This document shows, in pieces, positions 36,947 through 45,474 of a stretch of DNA of 64,000 bases. The notes beneath the pieces are model-generated. The model searched no databases and had not been told where the DNA came from. It was given only the letters and a program-made list of their open reading frames with translations. Made by a program: the position numbers and the translations under genes. The first letter of the stretch is position 1, and each line of letters starts with the position of its first letter. The stretch covers positions 118,882 to 182,881 of the forward strand of contig PKUJ01000010.1 of the NCBI GenBank assembly GCA_002869565.1, given 5' to 3'. Source of the stretch: Arcobacter sp. (GTDB taxonomy: Bacteria; Campylobacterota; Campylobacteria; Campylobacterales; Arcobacteraceae).

Positions 36947-38065
36947 ATGGCAGGAATTTTAGGATATTTATCAGTATTAGCAGATGATATTAGTACATTA
37001 GCAGGAAAAACTGTAATTAATGCTTCTCAATCATTAGCAACTTCACTTGATGATATTGGAATTTTATTTGATGATATTGTTACATATACAAAACTTGCAA
37101 GTGTGAAATCATCAGGACTTTTAGTTGATGACTTAGCAGCAATTTCAAGTTTTACAAATGACACAACCTCAGATATCTTAAGAAAAGAACTTGGAAAAGC
37201 AAAGTCTGTTGAAGAATTAAAACAAAATATAAAAAACCTTGATGAAAAAACGCAAGAAGAAATTTTAAAAGAATTAGAACAAATAAAAAAGGTGGCTATT
37301 AAAAAAGCACAAAAAAATGCAGCGGCAAGAGAACTCCCAATTGTATATAAAATTGCAAAAGGAAGTTTCAAAAATAAGTTTATTATTATTCCTATTGTTT
37401 TACTTCTAAGTAGTATTGCTCCATGGCTTATTTCTCCTGCACTTATTTTAGGTGGAACATATTTAGCTTTCGAAGGTGTTGAAGCAATTTTAGAAAAACT
37501 TTTTCATCATGAAAGTCACGAGAGTAATGAAGTAAAAAAAGAGAATCTTACAAATGAAGAGTTTGAAAATGAAAAGGTAAAAAGTGCAATAAAAACAGAT
37601 TTTATTTTATCATTTGAGATTATTGTTATTTCATTAAGTCTTTTATCTCAAAATGATTTTTTAGTAAAACTTTCTGTTTTAATTATTATTGGTATAATAA
37701 CTACAATTGGAGTTTATGGTATTGTTGCTCTTATTATTAAACTTGATGATATTGGCTTTTACTTAGAAGAGAAAAACTCTAAGTCATTAAAAATAATGGG
37801 AACATCACTTGTAAAAGCAATGCCTGTGGTTATAAAGACTATTTCTATTATAGGGACTGTCGCAATGCTTGCTGTGGGTGGAGGAATAATTGCTCACGAA
37901 ACACATGCTCTTCATTTTCTTGACCATACTATTGAAAATCTTGGTAGTCTAGCTTGGTTAGCTTCTTTTACTCTTGAAATTATATTTGGTATTATAATTG
38001 GATATATTGCTGTTAAACTAATGCCTCTCCTAGCTACTGTAATAAAAAACTTAAAAAAACAGTAG
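36947..38065 (+). CDS. DUF808 (YedI-like) inner-membrane protein
   Basis: Integral membrane protein of 372 residues of unknown function. MAGILGYLSVLADDISTLAGKTV near the start and DDIVTYTKLASVKSSGLLVDDLA (given in part) match the DUF808/YedI family. The middle reads ELPIVYKIAKGSFKNKFIIIP and then LISPALILGGTYLAFEGVEAI, also family hallmarks. A charged coiled insertion (about 75-120, KSVEELKQN) is extra compared with E. coli YedI. About six hydrophobic segments follow. It is transcribed away from hypB and flanked by the 24-base repeats; no link to hydrogenase is known. Confidence 0.85.
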   Translation: MAGILGYLSVLADDISTLAGKTVINASQSLATSLDDIGILFDDIVTYTKLASVKSSGLLVDDLAAISSFTNDTTSDILRKELGKAKSVEELKQNIKNLDEKTQEEILKELEQIKKVAIKKAQKNAAARELPIVYKIAKGSFKNKFIIIPIVLLLSSIAPWLISPALILGGTYLAFEGVEAILEKLFHHESHESNEVKKENLTNEEFENEKVKSAIKTDFILSFEIIVISLSLLSQNDFLVKLSVLIIIGIITTIGVYGIVALIIKLDDIGFYLEEKNSKSLKIMGTSLVKAMPVVIKTISIIGTVAMLAVGGGIIAHETHALHFLDHTIENLGSLAWLASFTLEIIFGIIIGYIAVKLMPLLATVIKNLKKQ

Positions 38066-38068
38066 TAT

Positions 38069-38106
38069 ACTTATGTACATTTAGTACTAAAATAGTATAC
38101 TATTTT
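38069..38106. promoter_or_regulatory. Repeat copy 2 and palindrome AAAATAGTATACTATTTT before the transposase-like gene
   Basis: Bases 38069-38092 repeat the 36834-36857 motif. Bases 38089-38106 form an 18-base perfect palindrome that ends one base before the ATG of the next gene. No Shine-Dalgarno sequence is visible there. It could be an operator, or a weak hairpin ending the DUF808 transcript. Confidence 0.45.
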
Positions 38107-38107
38107 T

Positions 38108-38773
38108 ATGGAAATTAAATACTGCCCATATTGTAAATCAAAAAGATTATACAATCTTAAAGACAATTTCAAAAAATGTAGCTCTTGCTATAAAAAATTT
38201 TCTACAAAAAAAATAGAATTGGATTACACCATAATCGAATTCTTTTGCAATAATATAAATGCAAATCAATGCGCAAAAACACTTGCCATAAATTATCGCA
38301 CAGTACAAAATAGATATATTGTTTTTAGAAAACTAATAGCAAATTACGAAGAACTAGTTTACGATAATTCTTTCAAAGATAATAGCTCTTACGAAGAGTT
38401 TTATTATTTTACAGATAGAGAAAAAAAGAACAAAAAAAAATCTTTGTATGATGCAATAAATATAATTGGCTTCTACAACGACAAAAAAATATATACTCTA
38501 CTTATGCCAAAACTACCAAACTACAACAATGAAAAAGATACAAAATCTTTTGAAAACTATCTAAAATGGCATAAAATTTATTCACAAAATTCATATACAA
38601 CTCCTTTAAATATTTTTTGGAAATATTTAGAAGAAAACCTTAAAAAATATAAGGGTATTGATGAAAGAAATTTCTTTTTTTACTTAAAAGAGTGTGAGTT
38701 TAAATTTAATTACTTACAAAACAAACAGATTGAGATTTTGAAGAATATATACTATAATATAACAAGAAAGTAA
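38108..38773 (+). CDS. Transposase-like zinc-ribbon/HTH protein (IS1595/ISXO2-like, probably inactive)
   Basis: A 221-residue protein. The N-terminus has a zinc ribbon (CPYC and CSSC, about residues 6-29) and a helix-turn-helix segment (NANQCAKTLAINYRTVQNRYIVF, given in part). This is the DNA-binding layout of IS1595-type transposases. The end, FFFYLKECEFKFNYLQ, matches the family's final L.E.+FR.N motif. The catalytic DDE positions are not evident: the expected DE near residue 98 reads EE in SYEEFYYF, and the central domain is shortened. No terminal inverted repeats of an insertion sequence are seen. More likely a stranded or domesticated DNA-binding protein than an active transposase. Strong palindromes lie directly upstream. 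Confidence 0.55.
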   Translation: MEIKYCPYCKSKRLYNLKDNFKKCSSCYKKFSTKKIELDYTIIEFFCNNINANQCAKTLAINYRTVQNRYIVFRKLIANYEELVYDNSFKDNSSYEEFYYFTDREKKNKKKSLYDAINIIGFYNDKKIYTLLMPKLPNYNNEKDTKSFENYLKWHKIYSQNSYTTPLNIFWKYLEENLKKYKGIDERNFFFYLKECEFKFNYLQNKQIEILKNIYYNITRK

Positions 38774-38853
38774 AATTAGTTTTTTTTATCCAGCTTTAGT
38801 TAAAATTAAAAATAATATAATTTTATTTTAACCATATTTCAGGGGGTTTTATT

Positions 38854-39720
38854 ATGAAAAGTATAAAAATAATCACATTTATAATATTTTTCATTATCTT
38901 ATTTGAGTTTTCAATGGCTAAAACGATATATACATATAACAATACACAAAATGAACATGACCCAAGAAAGTTTTATGAACTTGAAGTATTAAAAACTGCC
39001 CTTGAAAAAACAATAGAAAAATATGGAGAATATGAACTAATTCCATCCCCTAGAATGAATTTAAAAAGGGCAATTACTACACTTAAATTAAATACAATAA
39101 AAAATTTCATACTAAAAATGTCTATTGCAAAAGAATTATTAGATGAATTAGCCTATGCTAATTTTCCAATTGACAGGGGAATTGTTGGTTATAGAGTTAG
39201 TTTTATCTCACCAAAAATGAAAAATAAAATAGGTGATTTCAACACACTAGAGAAACTTAAAAAATTAAGAATTGGGCAAGGGATTGGTTGGCTTGATGTA
39301 GACATACTAAGACACAATGGATTTAATGTAAAAACAATTAGTGACTATGAAGCATTATTTAATATGACAGTGTTAAATAGAATAGATTTATTTTCAAGAG
39401 GAATAAATGAAATACTTGGTGAATATGAATCATATAAACACATAAAAAATCTAGATCATGATAGAACTTTTGTATTATATTACCCTTTACCTAGATTTTT
39501 CTTTACTCATAAATCTAATGAAAAAGCTATGAAAAGAATTGAAGAAGGTCTTATATTAGCTTACAAGGATGGTACATTAGATAAGATATTTGATAAGTAT
39601 TATAAAAATAGTATTGAGTTTTTGCATTTAGAAAATAGAAAGATTTATAAACTAGAAAATCCTTTTTTAAAGGATATAGATAATACTTATGAAAAATATA
39701 TTTTTAATCCATTTGAATAA
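38854..39720 (+). CDS. Periplasmic solute-binding-like protein (SBP family 3)
   Basis: Secreted 288-residue protein with a signal peptide (about 1-22, ending SMAKT). The order of segments resembles family 3 extracellular solute-binding proteins: YELEVLKTALEKTIEKYG, then LEKLKKLRIGQGIGWLDVDILRHNGF, then TFVLYYPLPRFFFTHKSNE. No permease or ATPase genes accompany it. Instead a histidine kinase and an HD-GYP regulator follow within 11 bases, suggesting it is the ligand-sensing component of that signalling set. A GGGGG-rich ribosome site (CAGGGGG) precedes the ATG. Confidence 0.75.
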   Translation: MKSIKIITFIIFFIILFEFSMAKTIYTYNNTQNEHDPRKFYELEVLKTALEKTIEKYGEYELIPSPRMNLKRAITTLKLNTIKNFILKMSIAKELLDELAYANFPIDRGIVGYRVSFISPKMKNKIGDFNTLEKLKKLRIGQGIGWLDVDILRHNGFNVKTISDYEALFNMTVLNRIDLFSRGINEILGEYESYKHIKNLDHDRTFVLYYPLPRFFFTHKSNEKAMKRIEEGLILAYKDGTLDKIFDKYYKNSIEFLHLENRKIYKLENPFLKDIDNTYEKYIFNPFE

Positions 39721-39731
39721 AAGGTAATAAA

Positions 39732-41294
39732 TTGAGTCTTTTTACAAAATTATTTTTTTCAATGTTAATTTCAATTATTGTGTCTTTTACAATTTATGTA
39801 ACAACAATTATTAATATTGAAAAAAAAGTAGTTAAAGATAATCTAGTAAGTAAAATTGAATATGATAAAAAACTTTATTTTTCATCAATTTCAGTTCTTT
39901 TGTATGAATTAAATAAAGATGTTTTAGTCTCCTTATTAAACTCTATCTTTGAAGATAAAGATATTATAAAGATTGAACTAATCGATTATACTGATTTAAT
40001 AAATTTAAATTTAAAAAAAGAACAAGATGATAAAAGTACAATTATAAAAAGTGAGATTAACCTCTCATATAACAAAGAGATATTAGGTAAATTACAAATT
40101 TACTATACTGATAAATATATAATTGAACGTCTAGATAATTATGAAAAAAATATTTTTACATTTTCTGTAATTTTGTCAATAATTATTCTAATTGTATTAT
40201 TCTTTTTCATAAACAAATTTACAAAATCAATTGTAACACTAACTAACGCCAGCTCAAAAATTGCATCAGGTAATCTTTCGGAAAGAATATATATTAAAAC
40301 CAATGATGAAATTGGAATATTGGCTGAAAAATTTGAAATAATGAGAACGACATTAAAAGATAGAATTGAAAAAAATGAGAAACAAGCTAATGAAATAAAA
40401 TCATTAAATGATGATTTAAAAAATAAAGTTTATGAAAGAACTTTAGAATTAGAACAATCAAATAAAGAATTACATAATAGTTTAAATAATTTAAAAATGA
40501 CTCAAGATAAACTTATCGAATCTGAAAAAATGGCAAGTTTAGGTTCACTAGTAGCAGGTGTTGCACATGAGATAAATACTCCTGTAGGTATTGGATTAAC
40601 AGGGATTACACACTTCCTAGAAATTACAAATGAGTTAAAAGAAGACTACACTAATGAGAATATGTCACAAGAAGATTTTGAAAATTATCTTAATACTTCA
40701 AAAGAGATTGCAGATTTAATAAATGTAAATCTAAATAGAACAGCTCAATTAGTTAAAAATTTTAAACAAATTTCATTTGACCAATCAAGTGAAGAGAGAA
40801 GAAAAATAAATTTATATACTTATATTGAAGAGATATTATTTAGTATGAAAACAATTACCAAGAAAACTAATCTAAAAATAGAAAATAATTGTAATCATGA
40901 AATTAACATATATACATATCCAGGTGCTATTTCACAAGTAATCACTAATTTAATCATAAACTCAATAAGACATGGATTTAAAGATAAAGAAGAAGGTAAT
41001 ATTACTATTAGTGCCAGTAGAGAAGAGAATACTATTAAATTAATATATGAAGATACTGGCAAAGGGATAGATAAAGAAGACTTACCAAAAATATTTAATC
41101 CATTTTTTACAACAAATAGAGAAAATGGTGGTACAGGACTTGGACTGAACATATTATATAATATTATTTCTAGTACACTATATGGTACAATACGCTGTAT
41201 TAGTGAGAAAAATAAAGGAGTAAAATTTATTATTTTATTCCAAGAAGATAAAAAGAATACTAAATTGGAAAAGGAAATTTTATGGCAAATATGA
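39732..41294 (+). CDS. Membrane sensor histidine kinase
   Basis: A 520-residue kinase starting at TTG (39732) with AAGGT upstream. It has a transmembrane helix (about 5-27), a periplasmic domain (28-135), a second helix (140-162), HAMP (about 163-215), and a coiled coil (215-265). The H box is MASLGSLVAGVAHEINTP, and an HATPase domain has NLIINSIRHGF, DTGKGI and GTGLGLNIL. The small periplasmic domain could contact the adjacent binding protein. Its 3' end overlaps the HD-GYP gene by 13 bases. Confidence 0.9.
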   Translation: MSLFTKLFFSMLISIIVSFTIYVTTIINIEKKVVKDNLVSKIEYDKKLYFSSISVLLYELNKDVLVSLLNSIFEDKDIIKIELIDYTDLINLNLKKEQDDKSTIIKSEINLSYNKEILGKLQIYYTDKYIIERLDNYEKNIFTFSVILSIIILIVLFFFINKFTKSIVTLTNASSKIASGNLSERIYIKTNDEIGILAEKFEIMRTTLKDRIEKNEKQANEIKSLNDDLKNKVYERTLELEQSNKELHNSLNNLKMTQDKLIESEKMASLGSLVAGVAHEINTPVGIGLTGITHFLEITNELKEDYTNENMSQEDFENYLNTSKEIADLINVNLNRTAQLVKNFKQISFDQSSEERRKINLYTYIEEILFSMKTITKKTNLKIENNCNHEINIYTYPGAISQVITNLIINSIRHGFKDKEEGNITISASREENTIKLIYEDTGKGIDKEDLPKIFNPFFTTNRENGGTGLGLNILYNIISSTLYGTIRCISEKNKGVKFIILFQEDKKNTKLEKEILWQI

Positions 41295-42814
41295 ATTTTT
41301 TTAAAGAAGAAAATAAGAAAATTGAAAAAATTAGAAGTAAACATAAATGGAAAATTATAATTGCCGATGATGAACAAGATGTACATACTCTTACTAAAAC
41401 TGTTTTAAAAGATTTTGAATATAAAGGTAAGAATATTGAGTTTATTAGTACTTATAGTGAAGCAGAAACAATAAGTGCATTAAAAGAGAATAATGATGTA
41501 GCAATGATTCTACTTGATGTTGTAATGGATAGCGACAATGCTGGTCTTAATATTGCAAAAAGAATTAGAGAAGAATTAAAAAATAATTTAATACAAATAG
41601 TGCTAAGAACAGGCCAACCAGGTTCTGCACCAGAAACTGATGTGGTTATTAATTATGCAATAAATGATTATAAAGAAAAAACTGAACTTACTGCAAAGAA
41701 ATTAATCACTACAATTGTGACAGCTCTTAGATCATATAAAACTCTAAAATCACTTGAAGCTAGTAAAAGAGGATTAAAACAAATAATTGATGCAAGTGAA
41801 AATTTGTTTGAAGATTCATCTAGTAAACTTTTTAATCAAGGAGTCTTAACTCAAATTATATCCTTGCTAAAATTAAATCATGATGCAATTTTGGTTGAAC
41901 ATATTAATAGTTTAACTGTAGAAAAAAATCATGAAGAATATTCTATTATAAATAGCGCTGGTGAATTTGGAGGTATTGATAAATTTGAATTACTAGATGA
42001 TGATGTAAAAGATTTAATTATAGAATCGATAAAAAGTAAAAAAAGTATATTCAGAGATAATATATGCATAGGTTATCTTGAACTAGAGAAACATCGTTCA
42101 AATATAATTTACATATCAAGTTATGAAAGACTAAAACAGATTGACAAAAATTTAATAGAAGTATTTTTCAAACATGCAACTATCTCATTAAATAATTTAA
42201 AATTAAATGAAGACTTATTTACAACTCAGAAAATATTAATTGAGGTATTGGGAGAAGTGGTCGAAAAAAGATATATTGATGATCCAAATCACATTAAAAG
42301 AGTTGCTGAAATGTCTTATATCTTAGCTAAACAACTAGGATTAGATGAAGAAAAAGCAAAAACACTTAAAATTGTCTCTCCTATGCATGATGTAGGGAAA
42401 ATAGGTATTTCAGATGCAATATTATTAAAACCGGGGAAATTAACTCCTGAAGAGTTTGAAATAATGAAAGAGCACTCAACAATTGGTTACAATATTTTAA
42501 AAGACACAAAAAAAGAAACATTAAATATTGCTGCTTTAGTTGCATATGAACATCATGAAAAATGGGATGGAACAGGTTACCCAAGAGGAATAAGAGGTGA
42601 AAAGATATCTATTTATGGAAGGATAACTGGACTAATTGATGTTTTTGATGCTCTTGCTAATAAAAGATGTTACAAGGATGCTTGGGATAAAGATGAAATT
42701 AAAAATTATATTTTAGATAGTAGTGGAACACAATTTGATCCTAAAATAGCAGAAATATTTATTAAAAATATTAAAGATTTTTTTGAAGTGCAGGAAAAAT
42801 ATAAAAATGATTAA
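41282..42814 (+). CDS. Response regulator with DUF3369 and HD-GYP c-di-GMP phosphodiesterase domain
   Basis: Predicted c-di-GMP hydrolase of 510 residues. The receiver (about 20-150) contains ADDEQD, LLDVVMD and the Lys in KEKTELT. A DUF3369-like sensory middle follows (about 155-315). The HD-GYP domain (about 325-505) keeps HDVGKIGI, KEHSTIGYNIL, YEHHEKWDGTGYPRG and DVFDALANKRCY, so it looks catalytically intact. It overlaps the kinase gene, its likely phosphate donor. It opposes the diguanylate cyclases at 7.8 and 29.2 kb. Confidence 0.92.
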   Translation: MANMNFFKEENKKIEKIRSKHKWKIIIADDEQDVHTLTKTVLKDFEYKGKNIEFISTYSEAETISALKENNDVAMILLDVVMDSDNAGLNIAKRIREELKNNLIQIVLRTGQPGSAPETDVVINYAINDYKEKTELTAKKLITTIVTALRSYKTLKSLEASKRGLKQIIDASENLFEDSSSKLFNQGVLTQIISLLKLNHDAILVEHINSLTVEKNHEEYSIINSAGEFGGIDKFELLDDDVKDLIIESIKSKKSIFRDNICIGYLELEKHRSNIIYISSYERLKQIDKNLIEVFFKHATISLNNLKLNEDLFTTQKILIEVLGEVVEKRYIDDPNHIKRVAEMSYILAKQLGLDEEKAKTLKIVSPMHDVGKIGISDAILLKPGKLTPEEFEIMKEHSTIGYNILKDTKKETLNIAALVAYEHHEKWDGTGYPRGIRGEKISIYGRITGLIDVFDALANKRCYKDAWDKDEIKNYILDSSGTQFDPKIAEIFIKNIKDFFEVQEKYKND

Positions 42815-42891
42815 TTATTCAATAAGCTATAGAAACTAATCTTACTATAATTTTATTGTTATATAATTTTCAAAAATTTCCAAGGAAACAA

Positions 42892-43200
42892 ATGTTAAAT
42901 ACTGCTTTAGGACGATTTAGAAGTATATCAGCCATAGAAGGTTTGTCATTTTTATTATTAGTATTTATAGCTATGCCAATAAAATATATTGGTGGAGACC
43001 CATATCCTGTTAAAATATTTGGAATGATTCATGGAGTTTTATTTATAATTTTTATGATTTCATTGTTTGAAGTAAAAAGAAAAGAATCTTGGGATATTGG
43101 TTTTATGTTTCAACTTTTTGTTTTATCACTTATTCCCTTTGGTGCCTTCTTTATTGAAAAAAGAGTTAAGCCTGAGTCTGTGAGTAAATCTGCCCAATAG
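42892..43200 (+). CDS. DUF3817 small membrane protein
   Basis: Three-helix inner-membrane protein of about 102 residues, unknown function. FRSISAIEGLSFLLLVFIAMPIKY and VKIFGMIHGVLFIIFM are the DUF3817 hallmarks. A longer frame opens at TTG 42856, but AAGGA at 42882 lies directly before the ATG at 42892 and the family starts close to LGRFR, so 42892 is chosen. The 3' end overlaps the convergent hypF 3' end by 35 bases. Confidence 0.85.
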   Translation: MLNTALGRFRSISAIEGLSFLLLVFIAMPIKYIGGDPYPVKIFGMIHGVLFIIFMISLFEVKRKESWDIGFMFQLFVLSLIPFGAFFIEKRVKPESVSKSAQ

Positions 43201-45391
43201 ATATACCAGCGTCATTTAGAGGTATTTTCTTCGTATAAAAATATTTTCTATTCACACTGTCAAATCTTTTACAAACTAATTCAAGTAAAGTTTTGTTTTG
43301 AAAAACTCCGCCGGTTAAAATAACTGGCAGTTTTTCATATTTTTGACTTAAGTAAATAACTATTTCAACTAACATATTTATAAACTTTGAACAAATTAGT
43401 TTTGTATTATTATCTTCAATTATTTGCTTTACACATTCACTTAAATCGATTTTATCTTCTTCAAAAGAAAAGGCATAGAACTCTTTTATACTACTATCAT
43501 ATGCCATCTCGATTTGTAAACCTGTCTCACCCTCATAACTTTGAGACTGAGCAATACCACTAAATGATGCAATAGAATCAAATAAACGACCAACAGAGCT
43601 TGTTAAAGGTGAATTCAAACCTTTCTTCCAAATAGTATGCATCAATTTTATTTCACTCTTTGTAAAAGCTTTAATAGTTGGATTTTCTATTTCTAAAACA
43701 TCTTCTAAAGTAAATATATCAAAGAGAAGAGAAAGGGCAACTCTTTTTGGCTCTTTTACTGATTTTTCACCACCAAGTAATTTAAAGTATTTAAAATGAT
43801 TGATTCTTTTGTACTCTTTTTTATTTGCTAAAAATACTTCTCCACCCCAAATATTTCCATCATCACCAAAACCTGTTCCATCAAAAGAAAAAGCTAAAAC
43901 CTCTTCATCTAAACTATATTCTGCCATTGTAGATAAAACATGTGCATAATGATGTTGAATTTGTACAAGCTCAATATCTTGCTCTTTAGCCCATTTTGTG
44001 CTCTCGTAAGAAGGATGTTTATCACAAACAATTACATCGGCTTTAAAATCGTAAAAATCCTCAAAGGTTTTTATGGTTCTTATAAAATACTCCAAAGAAG
44101 TAATGGAGTTTAAATCTCCAATATGTGGAGATAAAATCAAGTTATCTTCAAAAGCTATTGATATAGTTGACTTCTGATTTGCTCCAAGTGCAATAATATT
44201 TTTGGCTAATTTTTTTTCCAATTTTAAAGAAGTTGGAGCATATCCTCTTGCATTTCTTAATACTTGAATATTATCATTTACTACTTGAACAACTGAATCA
44301 TCACAAGCATTTACAATATCTCTATTAAAATCTAAAACATAATCAACTACATTTCCAAGTTTTTTAATCAACTCATCTTTAAATCTAACTATTGGTTCAC
44401 CTGATAAGTTTGCACTAGTGGCAATTATTGGATTTTTCAAATAATTAAACAAAATGATATGTAAAGGAGTATATGCAAGAAAGCACCCTAACCTATCAAT
44501 ATTCGGTGCAATTTCTTTACTCAATTTTGATTTTGAATTTACAAGTGTTATTGGTTTTTCTTTTGAAGATATTATTTCTTGCTCTTTTTGAGTTAAATTC
44601 GCATTTTCTTTTACTTGATTTATATTTTTAAACATCACAGCAAATGGTTTTGTAGGACGATTTTTTTTACTTCTTAATTTTTTTATGGCTTCATCATTTG
44701 TAGCATCACAAACTATATGAAAACCACCCATGCCTTTCAAAGCTACAATATGTCCTTGATTTATCATCTGGGCTAGTTTTTTTATAGCCTCTAAATCTTT
44801 TTCTAATTCATTATTACTATTATCATATAAAGCAATTTTAGGGCCACAAACTTCACATGAAACTGGCTGGGCATGATATCTTCTATTTAGTGGATTCTTG
44901 TACTCTTTTGCACATTTTTCACACATAATAAAATCTGCCATGGAAGTATTTTTTCTATCATAAGGGACTGTTTTAATTATAGAATATCGTGGTCCACAGT
45001 TTGTACAATTTGTCAAAGCATAGTTATATCTAAAGTTATTTTTATCATTTATATCTTCAATACAATCATCACAAATAGCAATATCTGGAGATATAATAGT
45101 TGATTTATTTGAATTTGTTTTGCTTTCATATATTTCAAAAGAACTAAAATTTTCTTTTTCTTTTTCTTTTATATCTATTGAATCAATTTTAGATAAAACA
45201 GGAGGATTATTTTGCAGTACTTCTAAAAAATTGTTTACAGAATCTACTTTACCTTCAAGGAGAATATTAACACCACTATCATCATTGTTAACCCATCCAA
45301 AAAGATTATTTGTACTAGCTAGTTTATAAACAAAAGGTCTAAATCCAACACCTTGAACTATACCTTTAACTTGAATTTTAACTGATTTCAT
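43166..45391 (-). CDS. hypF: Carbamoyltransferase hydrogenase maturation protein HypF
   Basis: Makes the thiocarboxamide on HypE from carbamoyl phosphate for the cyanide ligands. Domains over 741 residues: acylphosphatase with GIVQGVGFRPFVYKLA (about 9-24), zinc fingers CDDC...CTNC and CEKC...CEVC (about 108-185), a YrdC-like domain with ALKGMGGFHIVCDA and KKNRPTKPFAVM, and a Kae1-like domain. The Kae1-like part has the metal-binding HHYAH, FDGTGFGDDG and ILTGGVFQNK. It is 83 bases downstream of hydE1 on the same strand and separated by about 7 kb from the other hyp genes. Confidence 0.96.
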   Translation of the reverse strand: MKSVKIQVKGIVQGVGFRPFVYKLASTNNLFGWVNNDDSGVNILLEGKVDSVNNFLEVLQNNPPVLSKIDSIDIKEKEKENFSSFEIYESKTNSNKSTIISPDIAICDDCIEDINDKNNFRYNYALTNCTNCGPRYSIIKTVPYDRKNTSMADFIMCEKCAKEYKNPLNRRYHAQPVSCEVCGPKIALYDNSNNELEKDLEAIKKLAQMINQGHIVALKGMGGFHIVCDATNDEAIKKLRSKKNRPTKPFAVMFKNINQVKENANLTQKEQEIISSKEKPITLVNSKSKLSKEIAPNIDRLGCFLAYTPLHIILFNYLKNPIIATSANLSGEPIVRFKDELIKKLGNVVDYVLDFNRDIVNACDDSVVQVVNDNIQVLRNARGYAPTSLKLEKKLAKNIIALGANQKSTISIAFEDNLILSPHIGDLNSITSLEYFIRTIKTFEDFYDFKADVIVCDKHPSYESTKWAKEQDIELVQIQHHYAHVLSTMAEYSLDEEVLAFSFDGTGFGDDGNIWGGEVFLANKKEYKRINHFKYFKLLGGEKSVKEPKRVALSLLFDIFTLEDVLEIENPTIKAFTKSEIKLMHTIWKKGLNSPLTSSVGRLFDSIASFSGIAQSQSYEGETGLQIEMAYDSSIKEFYAFSFEEDKIDLSECVKQIIEDNNTKLICSKFINMLVEIVIYLSQKYEKLPVILTGGVFQNKTLLELVCKRFDSVNRKYFYTKKIPLNDAGISIGQIYSQTQA

Positions 45392-45474
45392 AAAAAACTT
45401 CCAAAATAATAAATATCTATCATTATAAGAGATTATTCCTTTGTAAAAGCTATTGATTTATAATCTAAAAATTT

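Noticed and set aside
40895..41386. 163-codon minus-strand ORF under the histidine kinase and HD-GYP genes
   Set aside because: Lies wholly within two well-supported overlapping genes and has low-complexity hydrophobic translation.
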